Positions 29,312-39,253 of a DNA stretch of 64,000 nt are shown piece by piece (the stretch's first letter is position 1; each line of letters opens with the position of its first letter). The DNA is from Paucimonas lemoignei (lineage in GTDB: Bacteria > Pseudomonadota > Gammaproteobacteria > Pseudomonadales > Pseudomonadaceae). The stretch covers positions 5,369,501 through 5,433,500 of the forward strand of contig LS483371.1 in NCBI GenBank assembly GCA_900475325.1, in the 5' to 3' direction. The position numbers and the translations under genes are program-made. The notes beneath the pieces are model-generated. The model did no database searches and was not told the DNA's origin. It worked only from the letters and a program-made list of their open reading frames with translations.

Positions 29312-29602
29312 CTACAGTCCACCCGAAGCGCCAAACCCGACACCCGCTGCCGTCAACAATGACAACGGCAACAACAGCGTATCAAGCAACGCACTCGCTG
29401 GCAGGTCCAGCCCCGGATAGCTCGGCGCCTGCGCGCCAAACTTGTCCATCGCGCAACAGCCGCCCTGCATCGCATACAAATCCAGCCGCGTACCGGCATA
29501 CACCAGCGGCGCGCCAGGTTGGGCGGCGTTGAGGGTGCGGGCGGTGGCGCAGCCGGTCAGGCTCAGCGCCAACGCCAACGCCACCAGCAGCAGCTTATTC
29601 AT
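29312..29602 (-). CDS. YceK/YidQ-family lipoprotein
   Basis: 96 residues. Lipoprotein signal [18 protein letters not shown] (Cys18), then the YceK/YidQ pattern [12 protein letters not shown] (~34-45) and a closing [20 protein letters not shown], a hydrophobic segment near residues 66-85 that follows DLP as in the family. Function is unknown. Its start lies inside the end of ubiX (8-bp overlap), making it the last gene of mpl-ubiX-yceK. Confidence 0.85.
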   Translation of the reverse strand: MNKLLLVALALALSLTGCATARTLNAAQPGAPLVYAGTRLDLYAMQGGCCAMDKFGAQAPSYPGLDLPASALLDTLLLPLSLLTAAGVGFGASGGL

Positions 29603-30224
29603 CAGCGCTCAAATGATGCTCACCCCAACGCGGCAGCATGTCCTGCGGGATGTTGAGCAGATTGAGAATCCGCGCCACCACAAAATCAATCAGGTCGTCG
29701 ATGGTCTGCGGCTGGTGATAAAAGCCCGGCGACGCAGGCAGAATCACCGCCCCCATGTTCGACAGCTTGAGCATGTTCTCCAGATGGATACTGGAAAACG
29801 GGGCTTCACGGGGCACCAGAATCAACTGCCGCCGCTCTTTGAGAGTCACGTCGGCGGCGCGTTCGATCAGGTTGTTACAAGCGCCTGTGGCGATGGCCGA
29901 CAAGGTGCCAGTCGAGCATGGCACCACCACCATCGCGCTAGGTGAGCCGGAACCCGACGCCACTGGCGACATCCAGTCTTCCTTGCCATAGACCCGAATT
30001 TGCCCGGCGGCGGCGCCAGTGTATTCGGTCAGGAAGGCCTGCATCATCGTCGGCTTGGGCGGTAGCGACACATCGGTCTCGGTGGCCAATACCAGCTGCG
30101 CAGCCTTGGAGATCAGGAAGTGGACTTCGCGATCCTCCCGTACCAGGCAATCGAGCAGGCGCAAACCATACTGCGCGCCAGAAGCACCGGTCATCGCAAC
30201 CGTAACGCGTTCAGGGCCGCTCAT
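29595..30224 (-). CDS. ubiX: Flavin prenyltransferase UbiX
   Basis: Makes prenylated FMN, the cofactor of the UbiD decarboxylase in ubiquinone synthesis. 209 residues: [19 protein letters not shown] (~8-26) for FMN binding, [20 protein letters not shown] (~91-110), the loop [20 protein letters not shown] (~130-149) and the end LPRWG. Its ATG overlaps the mpl stop (ATGA). ubiD is not in the window. Confidence 0.97.
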   Translation of the reverse strand: MSGPERVTVAMTGASGAQYGLRLLDCLVREDREVHFLISKAAQLVLATETDVSLPPKPTMMQAFLTEYTGAAAGQIRVYGKEDWMSPVASGSGSPSAMVVVPCSTGTLSAIATGACNNLIERAADVTLKERRQLILVPREAPFSSIHLENMLKLSNMGAVILPASPGFYHQPQTIDDLIDFVVARILNLLNIPQDMLPRWGEHHLSADE

Positions 30225-31570
30225 TGCAGGGCCTCGGCAAGCTTGCCATGCAGGCCACCAAAACCGCCGTTACTCATGATCACCACATGCATTCCCGGCT
30301 GGGCCTGGCTTTTGACCCGGGCAATAATCCCTTCCAGAGAATCACTGACCACCGCAGGCACGGAACACAGCGCAGCAGTGGCGGCCAGATCCCACCCCAG
30401 ATTGGCCGGGGCATACCACACCACCTGATCAGCCTGTTGCACACTTTCCGGCAAACCATCGCGGTGCGCGCCGAGCTTCATGGAGTTGGAACGTGGCTCG
30501 ATGATGGCGATCAGTGGCGCATCGCCAATCTTCTTGCGCAAGCCATCCAGAGTGGTAGCGATGGCGGTCGGATGGTGAGCGAAGTCGTCATAGATGGTAA
30601 TGCCGCGCACTTCCGCGACTTTCTCCATGCGCCGTTTGACGCTTTTGAACGCGCTCAAGGCTTCAACGCCCAACGCCGGGACCACGCCCACATGCCGCGC
30701 GGCAGCCAGGGTCGCCAGTGCGTTGGCGACGTTGTGCTGACCGGTCATGTCCCAATCAACGGTGCCTTGCACTTCACCTTCGAAAATCACTTCAAACTGC
30801 GACCCGTCATCGCGCAGCAAACGTGCTTGCCACTGGCCGCCTTGGCCGGTGGTCTGCACCGGCGTCCAGCAGCCCATCTCGATGACGCGGCTCAGCGCAG
30901 GCTCGGTGGTCGGATGGATCACTAGGCCTTCGCTCGGGATGGTGCGTACCAAGTGATGGAACTGGCGCTCGATGGCAGGAAGATCGGGGAAGATGTCGGC
31001 GTGATCGAACTCAAGATTGTTGAGGATCGCCGTACGCGGGCGGTAGTGCACGAACTTGGAGCGCTTGTCGAAGAAGGCGCTGTCGTATTCGTCGGCTTCC
31101 ACCACGAAAAACGGCGTGCCGCCCAAACGTGCGGACACCGCGAAGTTCTGCGGCACGCCCCCGATCAGGAAACCAGGGCTCATGCCCGCATGCTCAAGCA
31201 CCCAGGCCAGCATGCTGCTGGTGGTGGTTTTGCCGTGCGTTCCGGCAACCGCCAGCACCCAGCGACCTTGCAGCACGTGATCCGCCAGCCATTGCGGGCC
31301 GGACACATACGGCAACCCTTTATTGAGCACATATTCCACAGCAGGATTGCCACGCGACAGCGCGTTGCCGATCACCACCAGATCAGGTGCCGGGTCCAGC
31401 TGCGCAGGGTCGTAGCCCTGGGTCAGCTCAATGCCCTGCGCCTGCAACTGAGTGCTCATCGGCGGATAGACATTGGCGTCGGAGCCGGTCACCCGATGGC
31501 CCAACTCTTTGGCGAGCACCGCCAGCGAACCCATGAAAGTGCCGCAAATACCAAGGATATGAATATGCAT
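30221..31570 (-). CDS. mpl: Murein peptide ligase Mpl
   Basis: Attaches recycled L-Ala-D-Glu-mDap tripeptide to UDP-MurNAc, bringing wall turnover products back to synthesis. 449 residues from the ATG at 31570 ([20 protein letters not shown]), with GAGGTGGTC upstream. Mur-ligase P-loop GTHGKTT at 110-116, [20 protein letters not shown] (~172-191), the [14 protein letters not shown] segment, and [11 protein letters not shown] with the ligase C-terminal domain. It heads the mpl-ubiX-yceK unit. Confidence 0.97.
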   Translation of the reverse strand: MHIHILGICGTFMGSLAVLAKELGHRVTGSDANVYPPMSTQLQAQGIELTQGYDPAQLDPAPDLVVIGNALSRGNPAVEYVLNKGLPYVSGPQWLADHVLQGRWVLAVAGTHGKTTTSSMLAWVLEHAGMSPGFLIGGVPQNFAVSARLGGTPFFVVEADEYDSAFFDKRSKFVHYRPRTAILNNLEFDHADIFPDLPAIERQFHHLVRTIPSEGLVIHPTTEPALSRVIEMGCWTPVQTTGQGGQWQARLLRDDGSQFEVIFEGEVQGTVDWDMTGQHNVANALATLAAARHVGVVPALGVEALSAFKSVKRRMEKVAEVRGITIYDDFAHHPTAIATTLDGLRKKIGDAPLIAIIEPRSNSMKLGAHRDGLPESVQQADQVVWYAPANLGWDLAATAALCSVPAVVSDSLEGIIARVKSQAQPGMHVVIMSNGGFGGLHGKLAEALQ

Positions 31571-31649
31571 GACCACCTCTTAAAACGTCCGCGCAGGTTA
31601 GCTCACAGAGGGTGAAATGGCACTTAGTGTTTCTCGCCATGACATCCGA

Positions 31650-31741
31650 CGTGGGACCGGCTTTAGCCGGGAAAGCGCAATACCTGATCATAGAGATGCA
31701 GTGGATGTACTGGCCAATTCCCGGCTAAAGCCGGTCCCACG
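31650..31741. repeat. REPIN (ACCGGCTTTAGCCGGGAA type)
   Basis: Exact inverted arms CGTGGGACCGGCTTTAGCCG / CGGCTAAAGCCGGTCCCACG between the divergent mpl and exaC genes, ~80 bp upstream of mpl and ~120 bp upstream of exaC. Confidence 0.87.
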
Positions 31742-31858
31742 CAAATATGCACCCATCCGGCAAAGCCTGCCCCTTTGCTCTACGCTTTGAACTGGCGCAC
31801 TATCCCGGAGCGACTTCACGTCAGCTCTCCCAACAACAAAAAATCAGGAGAATTCACC

Positions 31859-33379
31859 ATGCGTTACGCACATCCCGGTACCGAAGGCGCTCTGGTCAAT
31901 TTCAAGGAGCGCTACGGCAACTACATTGGCGGCCAGTTCGTTGAGCCGGTCAAAGGTCAATATTTCACCAATACGTCGCCGATCACCGGCAAGCCCATTG
32001 CTGACTTCCCCCGTTCCACTGCCGAAGACATCGAAAAAGCACTGGACGCCGCCCATGCTGCTGCCGAAGCCTGGGGCACGACCTCAGTGCAGAACCGTTC
32101 GCTGACGCTGCTGAAAATCGCTGATCGCATCGAACAGAACCTCGAAATCCTGGCGATCACCGAAACCTGGGACAACGGCAAAGCGATCCGCGAAACCCTC
32201 AACGCCGACATTCCGCTGGCAGTCGATCACTTCCGTTATTTCGCCGGCGTCTTGCGCGCACAGGAAGGCAGCGCTGCGGAAATCGACGGCAACACCGTGG
32301 CGTATCACATTCATGAGCCCCTGGGCGTGGTCGGGCAGATCATCCCGTGGAACTTCCCGATCCTGATGGCTGCCTGGAAACTCGCCCCGGCGCTGGCGGC
32401 TGGCAACTGCATCGTGCTCAAACCCGCCGAGCAAACGCCGCTGGGCATCAGCGTACTGATGGAGCTGATCGGCGACTTGCTACCACCCGGCGTACTCAAC
32501 GTCGTACAAGGTTATGGCCGCGAAGCCGGTGAAGCACTGGCCAGCAGCAAGCGGATCGCCAAGATCGCCTTCACCGGCTCGACGCCTGTTGGCTCGCACA
32601 TCATGAAACTGGCCGCCGACAACATCATCCCGTCCACCGTAGAGCTGGGCGGCAAGTCGCCGAACATCTTCTTCGAAGACATCATGAACGCCGAGCCAGA
32701 GTTCATTGATAAAGCCGCCGAAGGCGTGGTGCTGGCGTTCTTCAACCAGGGCGAAGTCTGCACCTGCCCTTCCCGTGCGCTGGTTCAGGAGTCGATCTAT
32801 CCGCAGTTCATGGAAGCGGTGATGGCCAAGGTTCTGAAAATCAAACGCGGCGACCCGCTGGACACCGACACCATGATCGGCGCCCAGGCTTCGCAACAGC
32901 AATTCGATAAAATCCTCTCGTACCTGGAAATCGCTCAGGGCGAAGGTGCCGAGCTGCTCACCGGCGGCAAAGTGGAGAAAATGCAGGGCGACATGGCGAC
33001 CGGTTATTACATCCAGCCGACGCTGCTCAAGGGCAACAACAAGATGCGCGTGTTCCAGGAAGAGATCTTCGGCCCGGTGGTGAGTGTCACCACGTTCAAG
33101 GACGAAACTGAAGCGGTGGCGATTGCCAACGACACCGAGTTCGGTCTGGGCGCTGGCCTATGGACCCGCGACATTAACCGCGCTTATCGCGTCGGTCGGG
33201 CGATCAAGGCCGGGCGTGTGTGGACCAACTGCTACCACCTGTACCCGGCTCATGCTGCGTTCGGCGGTTACAAAAAATCCGGCGTCGGCCGCGAAACCCA
33301 CAAAGTCGCGCTTGAGCATTACCAGCAGACCAAAAACCTGCTGGTGAGCTACGACACACATCCGTTGGGTTTTTTCTAA
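31859..33379 (+). CDS. exaC: NAD-dependent acetaldehyde dehydrogenase (ExaC/AldB type)
   Basis: 506 residues from the ATG at 31859, chosen for its CAGGAGAATTCACC ribosome site ([20 protein letters not shown]). Aldehyde dehydrogenase family with E262 ([12 protein letters not shown]) and the catalytic C301 in [16 protein letters not shown], and the [14 protein letters not shown] nucleotide loop. ExaC enzymes oxidise acetaldehyde to acetate. That fits its position before eutB-eutC, whose reaction releases acetaldehyde and ammonia. A terminator and a REP pair lie between exaC and eutB, so they are separate transcripts. Confidence 0.95.
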   Translation: MRYAHPGTEGALVNFKERYGNYIGGQFVEPVKGQYFTNTSPITGKPIADFPRSTAEDIEKALDAAHAAAEAWGTTSVQNRSLTLLKIADRIEQNLEILAITETWDNGKAIRETLNADIPLAVDHFRYFAGVLRAQEGSAAEIDGNTVAYHIHEPLGVVGQIIPWNFPILMAAWKLAPALAAGNCIVLKPAEQTPLGISVLMELIGDLLPPGVLNVVQGYGREAGEALASSKRIAKIAFTGSTPVGSHIMKLAADNIIPSTVELGGKSPNIFFEDIMNAEPEFIDKAAEGVVLAFFNQGEVCTCPSRALVQESIYPQFMEAVMAKVLKIKRGDPLDTDTMIGAQASQQQFDKILSYLEIAQGEGAELLTGGKVEKMQGDMATGYYIQPTLLKGNNKMRVFQEEIFGPVVSVTTFKDETEAVAIANDTEFGLGAGLWTRDINRAYRVGRAIKAGRVWTNCYHLYPAHAAFGGYKKSGVGRETHKVALEHYQQTKNLLVSYDTHPLGFF

Positions 33380-33390
33380 AGCGCTGATTA

Positions 33391-33418
33391 CCAAGGGCCT
33401 CTTCGGGCCCTTGGTTTT
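33391..33418 (+). terminator. Intrinsic terminator of exaC
   Basis: CCAAGGGCC-TCTTC-GGGCCCTTGG followed by TTTTCT, starting 11 bp after the stop codon: a 9-bp GC-rich stem with T-run. Confidence 0.9.
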
Positions 33419-33438
33419 CTGGACGGCCACGGACTAGA

Positions 33439-33551
33439 CCTGTGGGAGCGACCGGGGTGGCGCTCCACCTTGCTCGCGAAGAGGCCGGCACATTGGCACA
33501 TATTTCTGAAGGCAGGAACATTGCCTTCGCGAGCAAGCTCGCTCCCACAGG
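33439..33551. repeat. Asymmetric REPIN with an extended left arm
   Basis: Outer arms CCTGTGGGAGCGA and TCGCTCCCACAGG. The left arm has an extra CCGGGGTGGCGCTCCACC before TTGCTCGCGAAGAGGCC, while the right arm is the ordinary CTTCGCGAGCAAGCTCGCTC. It mirrors the element at 24146. It lies in the 334-bp space between exaC and eutB; the remaining ~160 bp up to 33713 should carry the eutB promoter, but I see no clear boxes. Confidence 0.8.
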
Positions 33552-33713
33552 TCATGCACAACCCCGGGCAACGTGTGCACTCAATTAGTTCGCAAACGCC
33601 CGCTACTCACCCTTGCTCCCCCGCAATTGGCGACTTCAGCCACGATGGAGTATTAATTGCTTACGTTGCTGTCCTCTCCCCGAGATTGATCCGGGGTGTC
33701 ATGGAGATTGTGT

Positions 33714-35108
33714 ATGGCAAGCTTTTCCCATTCTGTCGGGGCGCAGACTTATCGCTTCGACAGCCTCAAGGACCTCATGGCCAAGGCCAGTCCCGCGCGC
33801 TCCGGGGATTTTCTCGCGGGTGTCGCCGCGCACAACGATGCTGAACGGGTTGCCGCGCAGATGGCGCTGGCGAATGTCCCGCTCAAGCACTTCCTTGAAG
33901 AAGCGCTGATCCCGTACGAGCAGGACGAAGTTACCCGGCTGATCATCGACACCCACGACACACTGGCCTTCGCGCCGGTCAGCCACCTGACCGTGGGCGG
34001 CTTTCGTGACTGGCTGCTCAGCGACAAGGCCGACGAAACCAGCCTGCGCGCGCTGGCTCCCGGTCTGACCCCGGAAATGGCCGCCGCCGTGTCGAAAATC
34101 ATGCGCGTGCAGGACCTGGTGCTGGTAGCGCAGAAAATCCGCGTCGTCACAAAGTTTCGCGGCACCCTGGGCCTGCGCGGTCGTCTGTCGACCCGCCTGC
34201 AACCCAACCACCCCACGGACGATCCTTCGGGCATTGCCGCAAGCATTCTCGACGGCCTGTTGTATGGCAACGGCGACGCCATGATCGGCATCAACCCGGC
34301 CACCGACAGCACGTCGTCCATCGTGGCGTTGCTGGAAATGGTCGATGCGATCATTCAGCGCTATGAAATCCCGACCCAGGCCTGCGTGCTGACCCATGTC
34401 ACCACCTCGATTGAAGTGATCAACCGTGGCGTGCCGGTGGACCTGGTGTTCCAGTCGATCACCGGCACCGAGGCGGCCAACTCGAGTTTCGGCATCAACC
34501 TGAATTTGTTGCAGGAAGGCTACGAAGCCGGCTTGAGCCTCAATCGCGGCACGCTTGGCCAGAACCTGATGTATTTCGAGACCGGTCAAGGCAGCGCGCT
34601 TTCGGCCAACGCCCATCACGGCCTTGACCAGCAGACCTGCGAAACCCGCGCTTACGCCGTGGCGCGGCATTTCAAACCGTTTCTGGTCAATACCGTGGTC
34701 GGTTTCATCGGGCCGGAGTACCTGTACAACGGCAAGCAGATCATCCGCGCCGGCCTGGAGGATCACTTCTGCGGCAAGCTGCTGGGTGTGCCCATGGGAT
34801 GCGACATTTGCTACACCAACCACGCCGAAGCCGATCAGGACGACATGGACACCCTGCTGACGCTACTGGGCGTGGCAGGCATCAACTTCATCATGGGCAT
34901 CCCCGGCTCCGACGACATCATGCTCAATTATCAGACCACCTCGTTCCACGACGCGCTCTACGCACGGCAAACACTGGGCCTGCGCGCCGCGCCGGAATAC
35001 GAAGCGTGGCTGGAGAAAATGGGCATCTTCACTCAGGCGGACGGCCATGTGCGCTTCGGTGACAGCCTGCCGCCCGCCTTCCGCCACGCCTTGGCGCATT
35101 TGTCATGA
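33714..35108 (+). CDS. eutB: Ethanolamine ammonia-lyase large subunit
   Basis: With EutC forms the adenosylcobalamin-dependent lyase that splits ethanolamine to acetaldehyde and ammonia. 464 residues from the ATG at 33714 ([20 protein letters not shown]), with GGAG 7 bp upstream; a longer frame adds six residues. Typical segments are [68 protein letters not shown] and [20 protein letters not shown]. No carboxysome-like shell genes or eutA are nearby, so this is the short, cytosolic type of pathway. Confidence 0.97.
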   Translation: MASFSHSVGAQTYRFDSLKDLMAKASPARSGDFLAGVAAHNDAERVAAQMALANVPLKHFLEEALIPYEQDEVTRLIIDTHDTLAFAPVSHLTVGGFRDWLLSDKADETSLRALAPGLTPEMAAAVSKIMRVQDLVLVAQKIRVVTKFRGTLGLRGRLSTRLQPNHPTDDPSGIAASILDGLLYGNGDAMIGINPATDSTSSIVALLEMVDAIIQRYEIPTQACVLTHVTTSIEVINRGVPVDLVFQSITGTEAANSSFGINLNLLQEGYEAGLSLNRGTLGQNLMYFETGQGSALSANAHHGLDQQTCETRAYAVARHFKPFLVNTVVGFIGPEYLYNGKQIIRAGLEDHFCGKLLGVPMGCDICYTNHAEADQDDMDTLLTLLGVAGINFIMGIPGSDDIMLNYQTTSFHDALYARQTLGLRAAPEYEAWLEKMGIFTQADGHVRFGDSLPPAFRHALAHLS

Positions 35109-35956
35109 CGGACGAGCTCATGAACGAACCGATGCTTGATCCTGCCCCGCAAACGCCAAACCTCTGGCTGGAACTGCGCCGCCTGACTCCCGCGCGCATT
35201 GCCCTGGGCCGCACCGGCACCAGCCTGCCCACCGCCGCGCAACTGGATTTCCAACTGGCCCACGCCCAGGCCCGGGACGCCGTGCACCTGCCGTTCGATC
35301 ACGCTGCCTTGAACGAGCAACTCACTGCCAAAGGCCGGGAAACCGTCCTGCTCCACAGCGCCGCGCCGGATCGAGACAGCTATCTACAGCGCCCGGACAA
35401 AGGCCGGCGCCTGGATGAAGCCTCGGCGCAGGCGTTGCGTGAGTACTCCGCCGCGCACCCCGGCGGCGTTGATGTGGCGGTGGTGGTTGCCGATGGTCTG
35501 TCGTCGCTGGCTGTGCACCGGCATACCTTGCCGTTCCTGCAGCGCATGGAAGAACTGGTGACGGCGCAAGGCTGGACCCTTTCGCCGGTGATCCTGGTGG
35601 AACAGGGTCGCGTCGCAATTGGTGACGAAATCGGCGAACTGCTGGGCGCGAGGATGTCGGTGGTGCTGATCGGCGAGCGTCCGGGCCTCAGTTCGCCTGA
35701 CAGCCTGGGCCTTTACTTCACGTATGGCCCGAAGGTGGGCCTGAATGACGCCCACCGCAATTGCATCTCGAACGTGCGACTTGAAGGCCTGAGCTATGGG
35801 ATGGCCGCCCATCGTCTGCTTTACTTGATGCAGGAAGCCTGCAAGCGGCAGCTGTCAGGGGTCAATCTCAAGGACGAAGCTCAACTGCTCAGCGTTGATG
35901 CTGACGAACTACTGAACCCCAAGGGCAATTTTCTGCTTGCTGGCCCCTCGGGCTGA
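35105..35956 (+). CDS. eutC: Ethanolamine ammonia-lyase small subunit
   Basis: 283 residues; the small subunit contributes to cobalamin binding. Family wording: [20 protein letters not shown] (~29-48), [70 protein letters not shown] and [20 protein letters not shown]. Its ATG overlaps the eutB TGA (ATGA), so the two subunits are translationally coupled. Confidence 0.97.
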   Translation: MTDELMNEPMLDPAPQTPNLWLELRRLTPARIALGRTGTSLPTAAQLDFQLAHAQARDAVHLPFDHAALNEQLTAKGRETVLLHSAAPDRDSYLQRPDKGRRLDEASAQALREYSAAHPGGVDVAVVVADGLSSLAVHRHTLPFLQRMEELVTAQGWTLSPVILVEQGRVAIGDEIGELLGARMSVVLIGERPGLSSPDSLGLYFTYGPKVGLNDAHRNCISNVRLEGLSYGMAAHRLLYLMQEACKRQLSGVNLKDEAQLLSVDADELLNPKGNFLLAGPSG

Positions 35957-36060
35957 TCATTAGATTGTGCTTTCTAAACCCATCCGACAGCATCGGGTCG
36001 CACGCTTGAATCGCAGCTCGCACCGTTCGTCGCTAGCCATCATGAAGTTGAGGCCCAACC

Positions 36061-36519
36061 ATGCGGATCATTAAAGCCACACTGGAACATCTGGACCTTC
36101 TGGCGCCGCTGTTCGTCAAATATCGCGAGTTTTATGGCGAACTCCCTTACCCGGACTCTTCCCGTGATTTTCTCGAAAAGCGCCTGAGCCGGGATGAATC
36201 CGTGATCTACCTGGCCATGCCGGTGGACGATGACAAGAAGCTGCTGGGCTTCTGCCAGCTTTATCCCAGCTATTCATCGCTGTCGCTCAAGCGTGTCTGG
36301 ATCCTCAATGACATCTACGTCGCCGAGGATGCCCGCCGCCAACTGGTGGCCGACCACCTGATGCGAACCGCGAAAAAAATGGCCAAAGAGACCCAGGCCG
36401 TGCGCATGCGGGTCTCGACCAGCAGCAACAACGAAGTCGCGCACAAGGTCTACGAATCGATCGGTTTCCGGGAAGACACCCAGTTCAAGAACTACGTTTT
36501 GCCGATTAACGAGGACTAA
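36061..36519 (+). CDS. GNAT-family N-acetyltransferase
   Basis: 152 residues, a complete single GNAT fold: MRIIKATLEHLDLLAPLFVK at the start, LLGFCQLYPSYSSLSLKRVW then ILNDIYVAEDARRQLVADHL in the acetyl-CoA binding stretch (~77-103), and VRMRVSTSSNNEVAHKVYES then IGFRED near the end. The pyrophosphate loop lacks the classical RxxGxG (here ARRQLVAD), which may alter cofactor affinity. The substrate is unknown. It follows eutC by ~100 bp with its own GAGG site; whether it belongs with ethanolamine use is unproven. Confidence 0.88.
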   Translation: MRIIKATLEHLDLLAPLFVKYREFYGELPYPDSSRDFLEKRLSRDESVIYLAMPVDDDKKLLGFCQLYPSYSSLSLKRVWILNDIYVAEDARRQLVADHLMRTAKKMAKETQAVRMRVSTSSNNEVAHKVYESIGFREDTQFKNYVLPINED

Positions 36520-36552
36520 TGCGACTGCTCAATCCTGACGTTTGCCCCCCAT

Positions 36553-36643
36553 TGTGGGAGCGAATTCATTCGCGAAGGCGGTAGCGTGGTCGATAAATTT
36601 GTATCGGATGCACGGGCACCTTCGCGAATGAATTCGCTCCCAC
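36553..36643. repeat. REPIN (GAATTCATTCGCGAA type)
   Basis: Arms TGTGGGAGCGAATTCATTCG and CGAATGAATTCGCTCCCACG around GCGATAAATTTGTATCGGATGC-like middle sequence. First of three pairs in the 528-bp space before dedA. Confidence 0.86.
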
Positions 36644-36685
36644 GGATATTGCGCCCTGCCACACTCTGCGCGACCAAAAACCTAA

Positions 36686-36781
36686 CCTGTGGGAGCAAGC
36701 TTGCTTGCGAAGGCGGTAGCATGGGCGACAGACATCTATCGAATGTACCGACCCCTTCGCGAATGAATTCGCTCCCACGGG
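36686..36781. repeat. REPIN with mixed arms
   Basis: The left arm is the CAAGCTTGCTTGCGAAGG variant, the right arm the CTTCGCGAATGAATTCGCTC variant, so the inner parts are not exact complements while the outer GTGGGAGC/GCTCCCAC are. This suggests recombination between two element types. Confidence 0.83.
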
Positions 36782-36816
36782 TTGCGTGCCAGCCTCCAGC
36801 CTGACTGCCGCCATAC

Positions 36817-36939
36817 CCTGTAGGTGCGAACTTGTTCGCGAGCGGGCCGCCCGGTCAGCATCAAGACAACTGACACACCGCGGCCCGAAATAATCCGCTG
36901 GGTGATCGATTGCATTACCAACAAGTTGGCTCCTACAGG
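36817..36939. repeat. REP pair (GAACTTGTTCGCGAG / ACAAGTTGGCTCCTACAGG)
   Basis: Outer CCTGTAGG and CCTACAGG match exactly. Inner arms mix the GTTCGCGAG and CAAGTTGGC variants around a longer (~75 bp) centre. Third of three consecutive pairs. The remaining 36940-37047 contains a TATAAT box and no gene. Confidence 0.75.
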
Positions 36940-36972
36940 TTCGCCACTCACCCCCTCCACCCATTCTGCTTC

Positions 36973-36978
36973 TATAAT
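36973..36978 (+). promoter_or_regulatory. Putative -10 box for dedA
   Basis: Perfect TATAAT (CTTCTATAATCCC), 70 bp before the dedA ATG; no convincing -35. Confidence 0.5.
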
Positions 36979-37047
36979 CCCGCCGCAACGCTCAAGTAGT
37001 TAACTTCGCACGTGACCCGTTCTGGGTCTCCGCTATTGGTGCCTTAC

Positions 37048-37695
37048 ATGGATTTCAACCCGCTCGACCTTATTCTGCACCTGGATGTGTACCTGGACTT
37101 GTTGGTTACCAACTACGGAACCTGGGTTTACGCGATTCTGTTTCTGGTGATTTTCTGCGAAACCGGCCTGGTGGTGATGCCATTCCTGCCGGGTGACTCG
37201 TTGCTCTTCATCGCAGGCGCCGTCGCCGCAGGTGGCGGCATGGACCCGGTGTTGCTTGCCGGGCTGCTGATGGCCGCCGCCATTCTCGGCGACAGCACCA
37301 ATTACATCGTCGGGCGCACCACGGGTGAGCGGCTGTTCCGCAACCCGGACTCGAAGATCTTCCGCCGCGACTACCTGATGCGCACCCACGAGTTCTACGA
37401 CCGTCATGGCGGCAAGACCGTGACGCTGGCGCGCTTCCTGCCGATCATCCGCACCTTCGCGCCGTTCGTGGCAGGCATTGGCCGCATGCATTACCCGCGC
37501 TTTCTGGGCTTCAGTGTATTGGGCTCGATTCTGTGGGTCGGCAGCCTGGTTACCCTCGGCTACTTCTTCGGCAACGTACCTTTCATCAAGAAGAACCTGT
37601 CGCTGCTGGTGCTGGCGATCATTGTCCTGTCCTTGCTGCCGATGATCATCAGCGTGGTGCGTGGGCGCATGACGCGTTCGGTCAGCGTGCGCTGA
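37048..37695 (+). CDS. DedA-family membrane protein
   Basis: 215 residues from the ATG at 37048 (MDFNPLDLILHLDVYLDLLV); an in-frame GTG at 37012 gives a longer, less likely product. VTT-domain features: FCETGLVVMPFLPGDSLLFI (~44-63), LLMAAAILGDSTNYIVGRTT (~83-102), GGKTVTLARFLPIIRTFAPF with the conserved arginines (~130-149) and VAGIGRMHYPRFLGFSVLGS. DedA proteins translocate lipid carriers or maintain proton motive force; this one resembles E. coli YqjA/YghB. It is a second DedA in the window, besides the fusion at 22804. Confidence 0.94.
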   Translation: MDFNPLDLILHLDVYLDLLVTNYGTWVYAILFLVIFCETGLVVMPFLPGDSLLFIAGAVAAGGGMDPVLLAGLLMAAAILGDSTNYIVGRTTGERLFRNPDSKIFRRDYLMRTHEFYDRHGGKTVTLARFLPIIRTFAPFVAGIGRMHYPRFLGFSVLGSILWVGSLVTLGYFFGNVPFIKKNLSLLVLAIIVLSLLPMIISVVRGRMTRSVSVR

Positions 37696-37698
37696 GCG

Positions 37699-38511
37699 AT
37701 GTGGTCGTTCAGCCACTGGCGTCGGCAACGCAGGCTCGCAAGAAACCCGGTCGAACCCCAGCTTTGGCAGCGGGTGCGCCAGCAGTTGCCGATTCTTGAC
37801 GGCCTGAGCGCCGAACAGGACGCCCTGCTGCTGGAAAACAGCGTGCTGTTCCTGCAGGACAAACACATCAGCAGCCTGCCAGGAGTGGAACTGAGCGACG
37901 AACAACGTCTGCACCTGGCCGCTCAGGCGCAACTGCCGCTGCTCAACCTGGGCGACCTGAACTGGTATCAGGGCTTTCACGAACTGGTGATCTACCCGGA
38001 CGACTTCATCAGCCCCCAGCGCCATCGCGACCCCAGCGGTATCGAACACGAATGGCAGGGTGAGCACAGTGGTGAAGCCTGGGAGCGAGGCCCGGTGATT
38101 CTCGCGCTGCCCGGCGTGCTGTCCAGCGGGGGCTGGGACGCCTACAACCTGGTGATCCACGAACTGGCACACAAGCTCGACATGCTCAACGGCGACGCGA
38201 ACGGCCTGCCGCCCCTGCACAGCGACATGCGGATCAGCGATTGGGCCAGCGTCATGCAGCACGCCTACGACGACATGAACCGCCAGCTGGATGAGCACCC
38301 TGACGTCGAAACCATCATCGACCCTTACGCTGCCGAAGACCCGGCCGAGTTTTTCGCCGTCACCAGCGAATACTTCTTCAGCGCGCCGGACCTGCTGGCC
38401 GAGGCCTACCCGGCCGTATACGAGCAGCTCAAAGCCTTCTACCGTCAGGACCCGCTCAGCCGGCTGCAAACCCTGCAGCGTGATGAACCTTCCTACCAAA
38501 ACCGGGACTAA
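37699..38511 (+). CDS. MtfA-like zinc metallopeptidase (M90)
   Basis: 270 residues. Family of E. coli MtfA, a zinc peptidase that binds the glucose repressor Mlc (DgsA). The metal motif HELAH is at 154-158 (NLVIHELAHKLDMLNGD); other signatures are WQGEHSGEAWERGPVILALP and AAEDPAEFFAVTSEYFF with the third ligand (~211-227). It starts 4 bp after dedA and is likely co-transcribed. The target here is unknown, since Mlc-type regulation is an enteric trait. Confidence 0.92.
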   Translation: MWSFSHWRRQRRLARNPVEPQLWQRVRQQLPILDGLSAEQDALLLENSVLFLQDKHISSLPGVELSDEQRLHLAAQAQLPLLNLGDLNWYQGFHELVIYPDDFISPQRHRDPSGIEHEWQGEHSGEAWERGPVILALPGVLSSGGWDAYNLVIHELAHKLDMLNGDANGLPPLHSDMRISDWASVMQHAYDDMNRQLDEHPDVETIIDPYAAEDPAEFFAVTSEYFFSAPDLLAEAYPAVYEQLKAFYRQDPLSRLQTLQRDEPSYQNRD

Positions 38512-38531
38512 CGCCTGCAGGCCGCCACGCG

Positions 38532-38560
38532 TGGCAACACCATCAGAATATGCCTATAAT
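38532..38560 (+). promoter_or_regulatory. Putative sigma-70 promoter of ppa
   Basis: -10 TATAAT at 38555-38560 (TGCCTATAATCC, an extended TG-like context) with a weak -35 TGGCAA at 38532-38537, 17 bp away; 62 bp before the ppa ATG. Confidence 0.6.
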
Positions 38561-38622
38561 CCGGGCCACTTTTTGGCGTAACCAGCCAAAGCCGTCTGGT
38601 CAATCAAGGGGGGCAATGCCCA

Positions 38623-39150
38623 ATGAGCTACAGCAAGATTCCGGCCGGTAAAGACCTGCCGAACGACATCTACGTCGCGATCGAAATTCCGGCCAACCAT
38701 GCGCCGATCAAATACGAAATCGACAAAGATTCCGATTGCCTGTTCGTTGACCGTTTCATGGCCACGCCGATGTTTTACCCGGCGAACTACGGTTTTATCC
38801 CTAACACCCTGGCTGACGACGGTGACCCACTCGACGTGCTGGTCGTGACCCCTTACCCGGTATCCCCAGGTTCGGTCATCCGCGCCCGTCCAGTCGGCAT
38901 CCTGCACATGACCGACGACGGCGGCGGCGATGCCAAAGTCATCGCAGTCCCACACGACAAGCTGTCCCAGCTGTACGTCGACGTGAAGGAATACACCGAT
39001 CTGCCTCCGCTGCTGCTGGAGCAGATCAAGCACTTCTTCGAGAACTACAAAGACCTCGAAAAAGGCAAATGGGTGAAGATCGACGGCTGGGGCGACGCTG
39101 AAGCTGCCCGCACCGAGATCATGAAATCGGTTGCTGCCTTCAAAGGCTGA
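38623..39150 (+). CDS. ppa: Inorganic pyrophosphatase
   Basis: Family I soluble pyrophosphatase that hydrolyses the pyrophosphate made by biosynthesis. 175 residues, as in E. coli. The metal-binding signature [10 protein letters not shown] lies at ~66-75, with [15 protein letters not shown] (~25-39) and [14 protein letters not shown]. It is followed by a strong terminator and has its own promoter, so it forms a single-gene unit. Confidence 0.98.
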   Translation: MSYSKIPAGKDLPNDIYVAIEIPANHAPIKYEIDKDSDCLFVDRFMATPMFYPANYGFIPNTLADDGDPLDVLVVTPYPVSPGSVIRARPVGILHMTDDGGGDAKVIAVPHDKLSQLYVDVKEYTDLPPLLLEQIKHFFENYKDLEKGKWVKIDGWGDAEAARTEIMKSVAAFKG

Positions 39151-39165
39151 TTGATCGCTGCATCC

Positions 39166-39198
39166 AAAAGGGGTATCTGCCAGCAGATACCCCTTTTT
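39166..39198 (+). terminator. Intrinsic terminator of ppa
   Basis: AAAAGGGGTATCTGC-CA-GCAGATACCCCTTTTTT: a 13-bp stem closing on two bases with a T6 tract, 16 bp after the stop. A-run at the other side makes it bidirectional. Confidence 0.95.
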
Positions 39199-39253
39199 TA
39201 TTGCCCTTGGCCTACCGTTTTATTGAAGCACAGGAGGCAACAATAATATTTTT

